Shown here: positions 1 through 10,589 of the stretch, one piece after another | How positions within the stretch are numbered: the stretch's first letter is position 1 | How the letters are laid out: the number at the start of each line of letters is the position of its first letter | Source: Adineta ricciae | Taxonomy: Eukaryota > Rotifera > Eurotatoria > Adinetida > Adinetidae | Direction: 5' to 3' | Length of the DNA stretch: 64,000 nucleotides | Assembly (NCBI GenBank): GCA_905250025.1 | Contig: CAJNOJ010000233.1 | Coordinates: 1 to 64,000, forward strand | Made by a program: the position numbers and the translations under genes | Notes under the pieces: generated by a model | The model's input: the letters and a program-made list of their open reading frames with translations, nothing else | Told to the model about the DNA's origin: nothing | Databases searched by the model: none

Positions 1-1466
1 ACTGTGAAATACAAACATCTTTGCTGATCGCATATCTTGTGCAACGAATTGTTCAATAAGAAGAAACAAAAGCATAAGATACATTCCTCTTCGAGACATC
101 ACTATTATAAAACTGTTAGTTGGAAAACGATTCTCTCGATATGCAACGTTTTTAATCTAATGAAAGAAAAAAAGCACATGACTGTTGTGTTAGAAGTTAT
201 GAATTAATAATGCTTTGTCTTTACTCCGTTTTTCCGTCTGGTTATTTCTTGTATACTTAAACAAAATAATTAAGTTGTTTTTACAATCGATTTAGTTTTC
301 ATAAAACAATACAAGAAATTCAAATAAAAATAATAAATGATAGAATATAAGACAATTGTCTATTACAAAAGCATTTGCATTTTTTCCTAGAGGATCTCAA
401 AGAATTATGTATCACAACGAATAGTTAAACGAAGTTTTTTCTGTTAATTAATTAGAAAAGTCCACACTTTAGCATAGCATGTTTTCCTGTCTCTTTTCTG
501 CTTCTTCTCTGTTTCTAAAAAACACAATTCGGTTTGTGAAAAAGCATTATGATTGACGTCGGCTAACAACTCTTGCATAGATTATGATGCACTTTTTGTC
601 AAATTAAAATGATGAAGAAAAAGCATTGTTTACTCAAAAACTTTCATATTTCAGTAGACCCTAGAAGTTTGACAAAAAGAGTCATTGGGAACATTTTTCT
701 CTCTATAACAATATTGAATGCGCACAACTGAAAACTCAAATTTTACTGCTGGTTTCATGAATTCTAAAACTGGCTCCAGTCCAATCTCGTGCTGTTACTG
801 AATCCAGATTTGCCATTGAAATACTGGATGAGTACAAGTACTACAAGTAAAAGTAAAAAGACTTGTACTTTAAAAACCGTATTTAAAACTTTTACTCAAG
901 TACATTTGTATCCAGTACCCGTACTTAAGTACGTCTGTACTTAGAAGAAGATCTTTGTCAAACATCTATTTATCATGCAGATATTACTCCAGTGTACTGA
1001 AATGTACCATTTTATCATATAACAATGTTATATTGAGAGCTCTTGAAATACATCTTTTCTAATTATTAATGAAGCTAGTAATAGGTGGGCATGTATCGAG
1101 TCAGGATCGATTATCGTTAAATCGAACAGGGACCTGGGGGGATAGATTAATCTCTGTTTGAGGATTTCTGAGGATAAGGATAAGGATGTGGATGTGAGGG
1201 CGAAGACGTACTTTTTTGTTGACAGCCGCATTCCATGTTCTCACTCCTAAGAATGATCGATTTATTCTTGGTCAATATAACTTTTACGTCCTCACTATTT
1301 ATTTTCTATATTATTTCGTTTTTCGAATTATTTCACTATACCAAGTATAATATTCTCAAGAGCTTTTCAAACTACGGCTACACATGACAAAACTCCCCAG
1401 AAGTATATCACCAATACAAACGCAGTTGAAATTTTACTTTCTAGTTATATTAAAATAGGAGAAAAC
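1..1466. other. AT-rich stretch, no gene recognised
   Basis: I see no coding region with family features here. Around 822-916 there is a small imperfect inverted repeat whose arms both begin TACTGGAT and contain ACTTG/CAAGT motifs; it may be a tiny non-autonomous element. At 1163-1203 there is a run of GGATAAGGAT/GGATGTGGATG words. The 67-aa open frame on the minus strand overlaps that run and shows no domain. Confidence 0.5.
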
Positions 1467-1693
1467 TATCGGTGTGAAGCTAGCACGAAGGAACTAGCAC
1501 GACGAAGCGATGTGTTAACTAAAAACTTTTTTACTGAGTATATCCGGTCCATGAAAACTACGTCATTTGACTCAGAATTAAATTCTGAGTCGAATGGTGT
1601 AGTTTTCATGCACGGGGCATACTTAGTAAAAAAGTTTTTAGGTAAAACATCGTTTCTTCGTGCCAGCTCCGTCGTGCTAGCTTCACACCGATA
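1467..1693. mobile_element. Long palindromic MITE/foldback element
   Basis: The stretch is almost one full palindrome. The left arm begins TATCGGTGTGAAGCTAGCAC and the right arm is its reverse complement, ending at 1693. The centre (GACTCAGAATTAAATTCTGAGTC region) lies at about 1580, exactly midway. TA stands at both outer edges, consistent with a TA target duplication as left by Tc1/mariner-type transposases. Open frames on both strands (60 and 98 aa) are mirror images produced by the palindrome and are not genes. A decayed half copy lies near 56030-56135. Confidence 0.75.
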
Positions 1694-2364
1694 ATAAAGA
1701 ACGGTATATTCAAGTGGTTGTGACTTCGATACGTTTGTCTCATGCTTTATTTTCTCATACATTTCTTCGAATTTAATTTTGAAAAGTGAATTTCGTTCCG
1801 AAAAATATTACCAGTGAACGCTAATTTGCATAAAGCGAATAACGGCTGCACGTCACAAATAGTTTTCATTGGTTAGCTTCTTTTCCGATTTGTCTCAAAC
1901 TGCAATACATTTTCATTCAAAATCATGCATCTTTGTCGAAGTGAACTTTTTTTAGCTTTTTTAATATTTTGTCGATCATTCCACAAACACAATTACTCTA
2001 TTTCTTATTTTTTATTCCATTTCTACACCTAATACCTCATATAGATTATATAGATAATGCTTGAATCGTTGACCCTATGATACAAACGCATTGCCAAACG
2101 GACATGGATTTGAAATGTTATCAAATTATCTGTTTTTGTTCCATCATTTCAAAGAGTGTGACCAATTTTATGTGTAATTAGGAAAGTTTTAATTTATCTT
2201 AATTTTCCCATTGTGTAAAATCACGTATCTCTTCTGTGTTCGTAAACATAAAAATTACTAAGAGAAAATATTCTTCGAATAATCCTTCACTATGTGGAAA
2301 CTTAGACGACAAGCATTTATTAACTGGACAAACTTGAAACATTCTGCTTTGTTTTTCATTGTAT
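1694..2364. other. Intergenic, nothing recognised
   Basis: AT-rich sequence between the palindromic element and the mariner insertion. I found no open frame with a recognisable motif, no tRNA-like B box and no repeat of note. Confidence 0.5.
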
Positions 2365-2475
2365 TAGGTTGAGGAAAAAGTTCGTGCGCCACGTTAAAAA
2401 ATGATTTTTTATATATTTTTTCTGTGTTTTTGATCTGGTTTAGGGTTTATTGTGAAAGTTTATTGATTTTTTCAG

Positions 2476-2674
2476 ATGTCTGATTACGAAATCACAAATT
2501 TTGAGCTTCGCGTATTGCTCCGTCATTATTGGAGAAACAATTTTGATGCAAAAGCAGCTGCCAAAGCAATTTGCGACGTTGAAGGTGAAGGTACGGTGGC
2601 ACCACGAACTGCACAGAAATGGTTCAAGCGTTTCAATGAAGGCGATTTTGATCTTGAAGACAAGCCACGTTCCG
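2476..2674 (+). other. Duplicated mariner 5' end before N join
   Basis: The first about 66 codons of the transposase are repeated at 2698-2896. Positions 2454-2674 and 2676-2896 are both 221 bp and match except for one base near the start. This is an unmerged contig overlap, not a second transposon. Confidence 0.85.
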
Positions 2675-2697
2675 NGAAAATTTATTGATTTTTTCAG

Positions 2698-3738
2698 ATG
2701 TCTGATTACGAAATCACAAATTTTGAGCTTCGCGTATTGCTCCGTCATTATTGGAGAAACAATTTTGATGCAAAAGCAGCTGCCAAAGCAATTTGCGACG
2801 TTGAAGGTGAAGGTACGGTGGCACCACGAACTGCACAGAAATGGTTCAAGCGTTTCAATGAAGGCGATTTTGATCTTGAAGACAAGCCACGTTCCGGACG
2901 ACCAACGGTTTTGGACGAAGAGGACTTGCAAGCCGCTTTGGATCTTGAGCCGTCATCAAACACACGCGAATTGGCTGAAGAACTTGGTGTCGATCAGAAG
3001 ACAGTTTGGAATTATCTCAAGCAACTTGACTTTGTCCATAAAAAGCCACGACAAGATCCACACGAGTTGACCGAAACGCAAGCCGCAAAACGAGTCGAAA
3101 TTTGCCGCCAATTGCTCAACAATCCGTTGGATGACCATTTTTGGAAGCGAATTGTGACATCAGACGAGAAGTGGGTCTACCTAGTCAATCACGATCGAAG
3201 CAAGCGTTGGGTCCCAAAAGGTCAAAATCCTCCATGCGTTCCAAAGCAAAATCAATTTGAAAGCAAGATCATGATCTGCGTCTGGTGGAACTTCGAAGGA
3301 ATCTTACATTTTGAACTTGTGCCGAATGGTCGCGCCATCAACGCTGAACTTTACTGCGAGCAACTTGATCGAGTCTATGATGCGCTGGTTGAAAAGTACC
3401 CAAGTCTTGTTCGTCGAAAACGCGCTTTGTTTCAACAAGATAATGCAAAGCCACATACCGCCAGAGCGACCAGCAACAAGTTTGAAGAATTGGACGGTGT
3501 CGAAATTCTGCCGCATCCATCCTATAGTCCAGACGTTGCCCCATCTGACTACGGTCTTTTCCGATCAATGCAGCACTTTATGAAAGGTCGCCGATTTGAC
3601 TCATTCGACGACGTTGAAGAAGCATGTGAAGACTTTTTCAATTCAAAGTCGAAGGAGTGGTACTTTGACCAAATCCGAAAGCTTGCAGATCGTTGGCAGA
3701 AGGTCGTGGACAATGATGGTCTTTATTTTGAAGAATAG
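2698..3738 (+). CDS. mariner transposase, 346 aa
   Basis: Cut-and-paste transposase with the full mariner layout. An N-terminal paired-type double helix-turn-helix (about residues 1-110, with the RSGRP linker near 65 and a DQKTVWNYLKQL recognition helix) is followed by the WVPHEL-like DPHELTE linker. The RNase-H fold has catalytic Asp in VTSDEKW, QQDNAKPH (near residue 248) and APSD (near 284). It looks closest to the cecropia/SETMAR-like branch. I count 35 residues between the second and third Asp, from codons 3439-3441 and 3547-3549, where mariners normally have 34. The start at 2698 matches 2476 in the overlapping upstream contig. No internal stop is seen, so it may be active. Confidence 0.93.
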   Translation: MSDYEITNFELRVLLRHYWRNNFDAKAAAKAICDVEGEGTVAPRTAQKWFKRFNEGDFDLEDKPRSGRPTVLDEEDLQAALDLEPSSNTRELAEELGVDQKTVWNYLKQLDFVHKKPRQDPHELTETQAAKRVEICRQLLNNPLDDHFWKRIVTSDEKWVYLVNHDRSKRWVPKGQNPPCVPKQNQFESKIMICVWWNFEGILHFELVPNGRAINAELYCEQLDRVYDALVEKYPSLVRRKRALFQQDNAKPHTARATSNKFEELDGVEILPHPSYSPDVAPSDYGLFRSMQHFMKGRRFDSFDDVEEACEDFFNSKSKEWYFDQIRKLADRWQKVVDNDGLYFEE

Positions 3739-3754
3739 ATGTTGTTTTTAAATN

Positions 3755-3929
3755 TATGAAAGGTCGCCGATTTGACTCATTCGACGACGTTGAAGAAGCA
3801 TGTGAAGACTTTTTCAATTCAAAGTCGAAGGAGTGGTACTTTGACCAAATCCGAAAGCTTGCAGATCGTTGGCAGAAGGTCGTGGACAATGATGGTCTTT
3901 ATTTTGAAGAATAGATGTTGTTTTTAAAT
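3755..3929 (+). other. Duplicated mariner 3' end after N join
   Basis: These 175 bp repeat 3579-3753 exactly and hold the last transposase codons and stop. They are the other unmerged contig overlap around the collapsed mariner interior. Confidence 0.85.
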
Positions 3930-3989
3930 AAATTCATGGATAAAAAAATCATTATTTTAACACGGCGCACGAACTTTTTCCTCAACCTA

Positions 3990-5289
3990 GTAATATGTTA
4001 ATCGACTAACTGCTTTCGATCAATCACAATTCCACCAATTCAATCTATCTTTGTGAAAATGCATAGAAAGTATTAAAAAAAGTTTTCTGCCCCAAATGTT
4101 CATAATTTCAGCTGATGGATTCATATTCATCAAGTAACTTCTTTTCTTCTCTTCTGCTGCGTTTCGTGTTTTTTTTTCTTATCTTTCGCTGAGATATTTA
4201 AATCTATTCAATGAATGATTGTATTCAATCACAAACAGACATGAGAGGAAACAACGAAGATCAATCTTCATGAAGGTTATCTCAGATCGAAATCTATTAG
4301 TTATACACAGACTTTTGCAGTATTTTTTGTACAATTTAGAGTGCGTTCACACTTTTTTGATTTTGTGTTTATATTGCGAGCTACTTCATGTAGTATTCTT
4401 TGATCTCTAAACATTAGTGTAAATTTTTTTCATCAAAGAACTCACAGATGTTCGAATGTTTTGTCTCTGATAGTATTCTTAAATGGCAATATTCACGTAA
4501 AAGCTTATTTTAAGACTGAAAACAATGAGTTAAAGAGCCGTAAAAAGGAGAATACTATCTCGAATCCACTCAGGAGCATTTTATCTACAAGTAACGCTCG
4601 CCGAGTCCGATTCGTTTAGCCCTCGACTGATTCTCTTTTAATTCTATTCTTGTCATAAGAAGTTTTCAAAACATGTATCAAGCCATTCATCTCGCAGGCG
4701 GTTGTTTTCACTCTAGCACTTAACACACAATTTAACTACCTGAACAAAATCTATATAACGAAAGCTTTCAGCTGGAGCTTGTCTTTCGTTTACTAGTCGT
4801 TATAAGAGGAAATCTTCCATGATTCTCATATATAGGGTCATACGACAAAAGTATCCTAGACACATATGTAATTTCTCAACCCTACATCGCGTGAAACCTG
4901 ATTGGCCAGCAGAGGTCGAAACGAATCAAGAAAAATGAAATTCGACTCAGTTCGATTCGCTTCTATGTGTAAACCTTAGGGATTCGGTTCGGTTTCATAG
5001 GCCATTTAAATATGTTTATACTAATCAAATTTAGTCACTATTTGTCGGAAAAATAACATGAGTGAGCAAAAGAAAAATAATCTTTTATTTTCATGATTCA
5101 TCAGCATAGAGTGGATATGAGCAAGCAACACAATAAAAGAAATGTTTCTACATATATTTTGTTCAAATAGGTAGAAAAGGTTCAACTAGATATGGCATCA
5201 AAAATTCAAGACAGAGAAACGTGAATGTAAACAAGAAAAGACATAACACCTCACGCTGTCGCTTTTCTAATGAACGAAGAAAAAGAATA
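3990..5289. other. Intergenic, nothing recognised
   Basis: AT-rich sequence with only short open frames lacking motifs. The 63-aa frame at 4219-4410 is hydrophobic and aromatic, as expected of AT-rich non-coding sequence. No RNA gene or repeat was recognised. Confidence 0.5.
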
Positions 5290-6840
5290 TCATTCACAAT
5301 TGAAGGATCTAAAGTAAAAACGTCTTTGATTAACAATATATCCAGCAGCGCTGAATTGACGCTCTGGTGATGCAGAACTGCATGGGATAGAAAAGTAGTA
5401 TTTTGCTAGTCGAGCTAAATTTGGAAATGCGAGATGATACTTGGATTGTTTCCAGAACATGAGTGGATTGGTATAACAACTCTTACAATCCAATGTCAAT
5501 TTAATATACTGATCAACTTTATCTGATGAGCGATTTCTACCAGAAACATTCTTATCCATTAAGGATGTCATGAGTAATTTTGTTCGTTTCACTCTTGGTT
5601 CATAATTGATATCGATATAAGTATCAAGACAATCTTCAACGCTGTTCACATCTACAGATGTATCAATCGATGTCATTGACGCACGACATTCTCGATGACA
5701 ATCTGAGATTTGCGTTATCGTTGCACCTCTCAATTATTTGTAATTGGAGTGTGAGAATGTTGCCATCACATGCTCACTTCCAACAGTGAATATACTGTTG
5801 AGAAATTCAGAAGCTCTTTTGTAGAAAAATCGTATACCTAGGAGAAAACATCGGAATAATTGCTAATGGAAACTGACGAACTGATCGATCATCTTATATT
5901 GCCTCCTTTGTCTCTTTTCATATCAATATGTAGCTTTTGTCGAAGGTGATGAATGCATGGTAATACAAGAAAGAGAGATGGTGAATTACCAGTCTGAAGT
6001 TCGCACAAAACTTCATGCCATGAACCGAGAAATTGAATGAGCTTTTCGACAATGTCCATATTGATAGCATGAAGCCGATGTGATTGATCATTTCTTCTCA
6101 CGACTATAAGTAAATTCGAATAGGCGTTTTTAATGCTTCGGTGTAAAAAAATAAGAGAAAGCCAACGTACGACCGATGATTGATGAAGTGTTGCCGCCGA
6201 ATTTTCCGTCTTTGAGTTCGCAGCTGAGTGAAACTCTCGATTTCCGTCTTCAATATTGTGCAGTTGACTTTCACGCTCTACTTGTAATTGTCTATTGAGA
6301 CTGACCTGGAAGGATGAATCCAGTTCAGAATGCCTTACTCTCAAATAGAAAATACATACCTTCTTCACCTACTTAACCAATGATTTACAATGAGTAACCA
6401 CATCCAACGCTTGTTTGACAGCGGGACTAAGTTCAGCAATCGTCGCAGCTGCGTAATCTAATAAATCGTCATCATCGCTTGATTGGTTGGAATCTTTGCT
6501 GTTGTCATCACCAAGTGTTTCGCAATGACTGTCGGAAGATAATAGCAACTGATGTTGTGCGAGTTTGTGTAGGTGTAACTTCTCCTTCTGTCATAGTTAT
6601 TGAACATACGAATGATTTTATTGGTGTAATATTCTTTTTTTTTTCGTTTTCTATCCTTGATAAAACGTACGTTTCAATATGTTATTGAGCCGATGCGCTA
6701 CACAAAACAATATTTCGAAATTCCGTAGCGCACTCACGAAATTAGATCCTCTATCTGACACAAAGGTAATTTTGTTCATTGATTTATCCAGATCAAATAC
6801 GGACAATTTCTTTTCAAGCATCTAAAATATTACAACAGTC
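5290..6840 (-). pseudogene. hAT-family transposase relic
   Basis: Pieces of one hAT transposase lie in order on the minus strand. At about 6680-6830 there is FVSDRGSNFV followed by CVAHRLNN, the catalytic-core and insertion signature. At about 6370-6500 are a DDDDLLDYAAATIAEL acidic stretch and the CKSLVK-x-VKK motif with a stop codon inside it. At 5889-6368 comes the RW and long helical part. At 5290-5733 is the C-terminal dimerisation domain (PLMFWKQ, FPNLARLAKYYFSIP, SSASPERQFSAAG). The pieces are in different frames and separated by stops; the N-terminal zinc finger is not visible. It is a dead element, possibly cut by the neighbouring locus. Confidence 0.85.
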
Positions 6841-7458
6841 ATGAAATAAATCCTGTTTTCATGTTTATCTCAATCAAGCATTTGGCAGTTTTTTCTTTGA
6901 GGGTGTGGGTGAGGGATGAGACTGGTGACACCCACATCCTTTTTTCCTAATTTTGAAAATAATCTGATAACACATGACAAATTGAAGTTTATATAACACA
7001 AGGCACATGAGTTAATTGTATTTTGTTTAGAAAATAAATTTTCATTATTATTATTCATATTGAAAGTTCACTTTTCATTTTGATATCTCCTTTACGGCAT
7101 GATGAAGTTTAATTGGTATTATTAGTTTTAATATTGTTTATTTATGAAACAGTTTGAAAAATCTTACCTCATTTTATTTTCTTCAAACAAAACTAAAATT
7201 GCTTAGCTGATTCTTGAAAAATGAAAACAAAAGAAAATCTAATTATCTATGTTTATCCGTATCCTATTCCAGTTTAACAGATGTTTTTAAAATAAAAATT
7301 CGCATCATGCTGATAATATGATATATGAAAGCGAGAACAGTTAGATTTCGAAGCTTAACTTGACTGAAAACATTACATTTTCATTGTTTTCGAAAAAGAG
7401 ACTCTTTGCAACAGCATTTTGTAAACTTCAACAAAAATATTCGGAGTGCGCTTGAAAA
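6841..7458. other. Upstream region of ART-TPR gene with a TGNGGG-like tract
   Basis: No gene is seen. At 6898-6920 there is a G-rich run built of GGGTGT/GGGTGA units, followed by a short reverse run of GTGACACCC type that could fold back. The rest is AT-rich and would contain the promoter of the gene starting at 7459, but I see no certain promoter element. Confidence 0.45.
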
Positions 7459-9471
7459 ATGACATCAACTATTATTTTTCCAATACATTCTATCATATCA
7501 AAATTAATTCCACATAACAATTTAGAAACATATTTTCTTATGTGGATTGATGCTACTGCTTATTCGAATGAGATTGATCACGTTCATCAACAACTGGGTT
7601 TTACTTATAAACATATGAAATCATTTGAAAATGATGATCAATGCAAAATATACATTCAACAATTCAAAGATAATGAAATTCTATTGATTATTGATGAACA
7701 TTTTGGATCTGTTCTTATTCCTCTTGTTCATTCATTGAGACAAATCAATTCCATATATATATATGGCACAATTTTAAATAAATATTCGGAATGGACAAGA
7801 AAATTTGTCAAAGTTCGAGTAATTATTAGAAGTGTCGATGAACTAATCGAAAAACTTCAAGACGATCAAAGAACAAGAGAAAGATTCGCTTATGAACTTT
7901 TACCCGTTAGTATATTTAACCTCAATCATGATGAAGAACGTTCATCAACAAATATAAATGGTGGTCTTCTTCATTTTCAATTATTTATCGATGGTCTACT
8001 TCATTGTCAACATAGTCAAACGGATCGGGATGCATTTTTCGATCTATGTGAAAAAGATTACGTTAAAAGTGATAAACAATTCTCTACACTTCAACAATTT
8101 AAAGAATCTTATAATCCAGAAAAAGCTCTCTATTGGTACACACGAGATATGTTTATCTATCGCATGCTCAATAAAGCTTTACGAGTCCAAAATACAGATG
8201 TTCTATTTCGATTTCGATTTTTTATTCAAGATATGTATAATCAACTCAAAAAATTACAATATGAACAAGATCGAATACCAATTCGTGTTTATCGAGGTCA
8301 ACTATTGTCAAAACAAGAATTGGATGTTTTAAAAACTTCTAAAGGACAATTAATATCGATGAATTCATTTCTGTCAACAACTCTCGATCGACAAATTTCT
8401 CTTTTATTTGTTTCATCTAAGCATGATGATCTTTGTCCTGTTTTGTTCGAAATCAGCGTTGATCCTCAAATATCTTCTACAGCAAAACCATTTGCAAGCA
8501 TCAGTTCACAAAGTAATTTTACAGATGAACAGGAAATTCTGTTTATGATTGCATCAATATTTCAACTGACTGACATCAGTCAAGAAAATGAACTGACTAC
8601 CATTAAAATGAATTTATGTAATGAAAACTATGATCAAGACATCCAATTTCTTTTTCGACATATGCAAAAAGAAATTGGAATGAGTAATGGATGTTTAACG
8701 CTTGGTCATATATTGAGGACAGCGGGAATGTATGATAAAGCTGAAGAATTTTATAAGCGAAATTTAAATGAATTAGAAAATGATCATCCGTTAATCGCTG
8801 ATCTGTATGGTTCGATAGGTGTGATACACAAATCAAAAGGAAATATAGAAATCAGTTTGCAATGGTTCAACAAAGCCTTTGAAATGTACACATCCATGGG
8901 AGATAATCGTGGAATTGCAAGTTGTCTACAGAATCTGGGTGATATTGAACAGATGAAAGGGAGATTTCATGAAGCAAAGGGAAATTATCAAGAAGCTCTG
9001 AATATATTCAAAACATTATTCGGAAATCAAAATGAATCAGTTGCTAATTGCTTAAATAATTTAGGTGCTAATTATTTTCAACAACATCAGCTTACTACAG
9101 CAATTGAATATTATACAAATTCATTAAATATTCGAGAAACAATTTTGCCACATATGCATCCTGACATTGCAAGATCATTAAATAATATTGCTAATGTTTA
9201 TTTTTCAAATAATCAATATGATCAAGCTCTGCAGTATTTCAAACAAGCATTAGATATCTTTCAATTATCACTACCGTCAGAACATCCATCAATTGCACAA
9301 ATTTACTATAATATGAGTTTAACATATTTAAAGAATGGTGATTATCAACGATCATTATTCTTTCTTAATCGAGCAGTTTTGATTTATCGAAACACACTTC
9401 CACAAGATCATATAGAAATTAAGCGTTGTATAAATACCATAGATTACATCAAACAAAACATTCTCAAGTAG
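7459..9471 (+). CDS. NAD:arginine mono-ADP-ribosyltransferase fused to TPR repeats, 670 aa
   Basis: Transfers ADP-ribose from NAD to protein arginine, judged from the R-S-ExE triad: R in RVYRG (R276/R279 region), S in NSFLSTT (about S303-S306) and E-Q-E at 357-359. A bdelloid-type N-terminal alpha/beta region (about 1-130) precedes the ART domain (about 180-375). Residues about 405-665 form six or so tetratricopeptide repeats of the kinesin-light-chain type, with recurrent NNLGANYF / ALNIF words spaced about 42 residues. No signal peptide or membrane segment is seen, so it is probably cytosolic, with the TPRs as target-binding scaffold. It is a single uninterrupted exon. AATAAA follows the stop directly. 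All catalytic residues are present, so I expect an active enzyme. Confidence 0.9.
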   Translation: MTSTIIFPIHSIISKLIPHNNLETYFLMWIDATAYSNEIDHVHQQLGFTYKHMKSFENDDQCKIYIQQFKDNEILLIIDEHFGSVLIPLVHSLRQINSIYIYGTILNKYSEWTRKFVKVRVIIRSVDELIEKLQDDQRTRERFAYELLPVSIFNLNHDEERSSTNINGGLLHFQLFIDGLLHCQHSQTDRDAFFDLCEKDYVKSDKQFSTLQQFKESYNPEKALYWYTRDMFIYRMLNKALRVQNTDVLFRFRFFIQDMYNQLKKLQYEQDRIPIRVYRGQLLSKQELDVLKTSKGQLISMNSFLSTTLDRQISLLFVSSKHDDLCPVLFEISVDPQISSTAKPFASISSQSNFTDEQEILFMIASIFQLTDISQENELTTIKMNLCNENYDQDIQFLFRHMQKEIGMSNGCLTLGHILRTAGMYDKAEEFYKRNLNELENDHPLIADLYGSIGVIHKSKGNIEISLQWFNKAFEMYTSMGDNRGIASCLQNLGDIEQMKGRFHEAKGNYQEALNIFKTLFGNQNESVANCLNNLGANYFQQHQLTTAIEYYTNSLNIRETILPHMHPDIARSLNNIANVYFSNNQYDQALQYFKQALDIFQLSLPSEHPSIAQIYYNMSLTYLKNGDYQRSLFFLNRAVLIYRNTLPQDHIEIKRCINTIDYIKQNILK

Positions 9472-10589
9472 AATAAATGATAAATAAGAGATTATATGAC
9501 TGTTAATGTGACGATGAACGTAGATTTGCAGCTAAAATATTTATTAAAAAATGATAATATCATATTTGAAATAAAAAATAGATCTCTGTAACGATCAAAT
9601 GTCATAGTGAAGTTGATAAGAAACTTTCTGTATTGTTCGTTTAACTGGTTCTTATAAATCCGTTTGGAACATCGTCAATGAAATTTTGTACAGTCATAAA
9701 CCCAGGCCAATCTTGTTGTCCACCTGGTGGCGATGGAGTCGGTACATCCATTGTCAAAATATTTTGTTTTTTGATATTAATTCTTGATTAAATTATTATT
9801 TACTCTAAAAGAAACGAGAATCTTGTTAAGGTCGAGAACAAAGAATTGTTTAATTGTTATGATTTTAATCAACTCTTCGAAGTATCATTAGAGAGTTTTT
9901 ATTCTAAAATAATTTTGTCTCTATTGGAAACTTGCTAAAGAAGAGTCATCTCAAGATAACAAAGAAAATTGCCTTACATGTCGATTTTACTCATAATAGA
10001 ACTATGGTTTTTACAGCACATGTTTTATCATCACTTGTAAATACATTCTATATGATTACAGTAAAAAGAAATGAATGATTTTCATCGTTTTTCCATCATA
10101 TATAATATCCTATATCTCAAGTTTACTATCATGTAAAGGTATAAAATAAAGGTTTTTTTCCAACCAATACAGATTACACTGAAACAAAAATCCCAGTATT
10201 TCTAACTTTATGAGATTATAAATCTTATGCAAAGTATGATAAAACAGCATAAATAGGTAGGCAATAAAAATTAAAATCGAGAGTCGATTTTAACTACCGA
10301 CATCGTTTTCTACGTAAATATATGCTACCTTTCTACGCGGTACCGAGCTACATATGGCGCGTAGGATCAGTTAGCGTCGTCATTCTACCACATATCCTCC
10401 ACGCATCGTATAATTGAAAACTATAGATAGATGAATTACTGAAAAACTGAGTAAAAGGAATTTTTCTCTCAGGCCTTTTCAGAAAACCAAAATTGGCGAA
10501 CAAACAAAAAACGTGGAAATTGAACCATTTTTACGAAAAATCAGGATGAAATTCTCTACTTGTATCACTACTGATAAAATAGAACCAAA
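9472..10589. other. Intergenic, one small ORF, otherwise nothing certain
   Basis: Mostly AT-rich. A more GC-rich island at about 10285-10410 stands out from the surroundings and may be the edge of a mobile element, possibly linked to the Helitron-like relic that follows. The small ORF at 9641-9751 is listed separately. Confidence 0.4.
9641..9751 (-). CDS. Small ORF, 36 aa, proline/glycine-containing (uncertain)
   Basis: An ATG at 9751 opens a 36-codon frame ending at 9641, rich in Pro, Gly and Asp at its start (MDVPTPSPPGGQQDWPG). Its composition is unlike the surrounding AT-rich spacer. It could be a small protein, the last exon of an unrecognised gene, or chance. It lies tail to tail with the ART-TPR gene. 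No homology is recognised. Confidence 0.25.
   Translation of the reverse strand: MDVPTPSPPGGQQDWPGFMTVQNFIDDVPNGFIRTS

Larger units (their letters stand above)
2367..3987 (+). mobile_element. mariner transposon with perfect inner TIRs (assembled with duplicated ends)
   Basis: Terminal inverted repeats start GGTTGAGGAAAAAGTTCGTG at 2367 and run inward in reverse complement from 3987. The first 24 bases match and similarity continues further inside. A TA dinucleotide flanks each end (2365-2366 and 3988-3989), the expected target duplication. The element crosses two single-N joins with 221-bp and 175-bp repeated ends, so the real element should be about 1.22 kb, not 1.62 kb. This fits a normal mariner with one transposase frame. 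The intact frame and near-perfect TIRs suggest a recent insertion. Confidence 0.9.

Noticed and set aside
1466..1762. 98-aa minus and 60-aa plus frames with near-mirror protein sequences
   Set aside because: Produced by the long palindrome; no independent coding evidence.
2440..3070. Minus-strand 163-aa and plus-strand 189-aa open frames
   Set aside because: They run through the N and the duplicated mariner end in the wrong frames; shadows of the transposase.
3755..3889. A second mariner copy directly after the first
   Set aside because: Only the last 175 bp are repeated, identical, across an N; one element with one pair of TIRs and one TA duplication.
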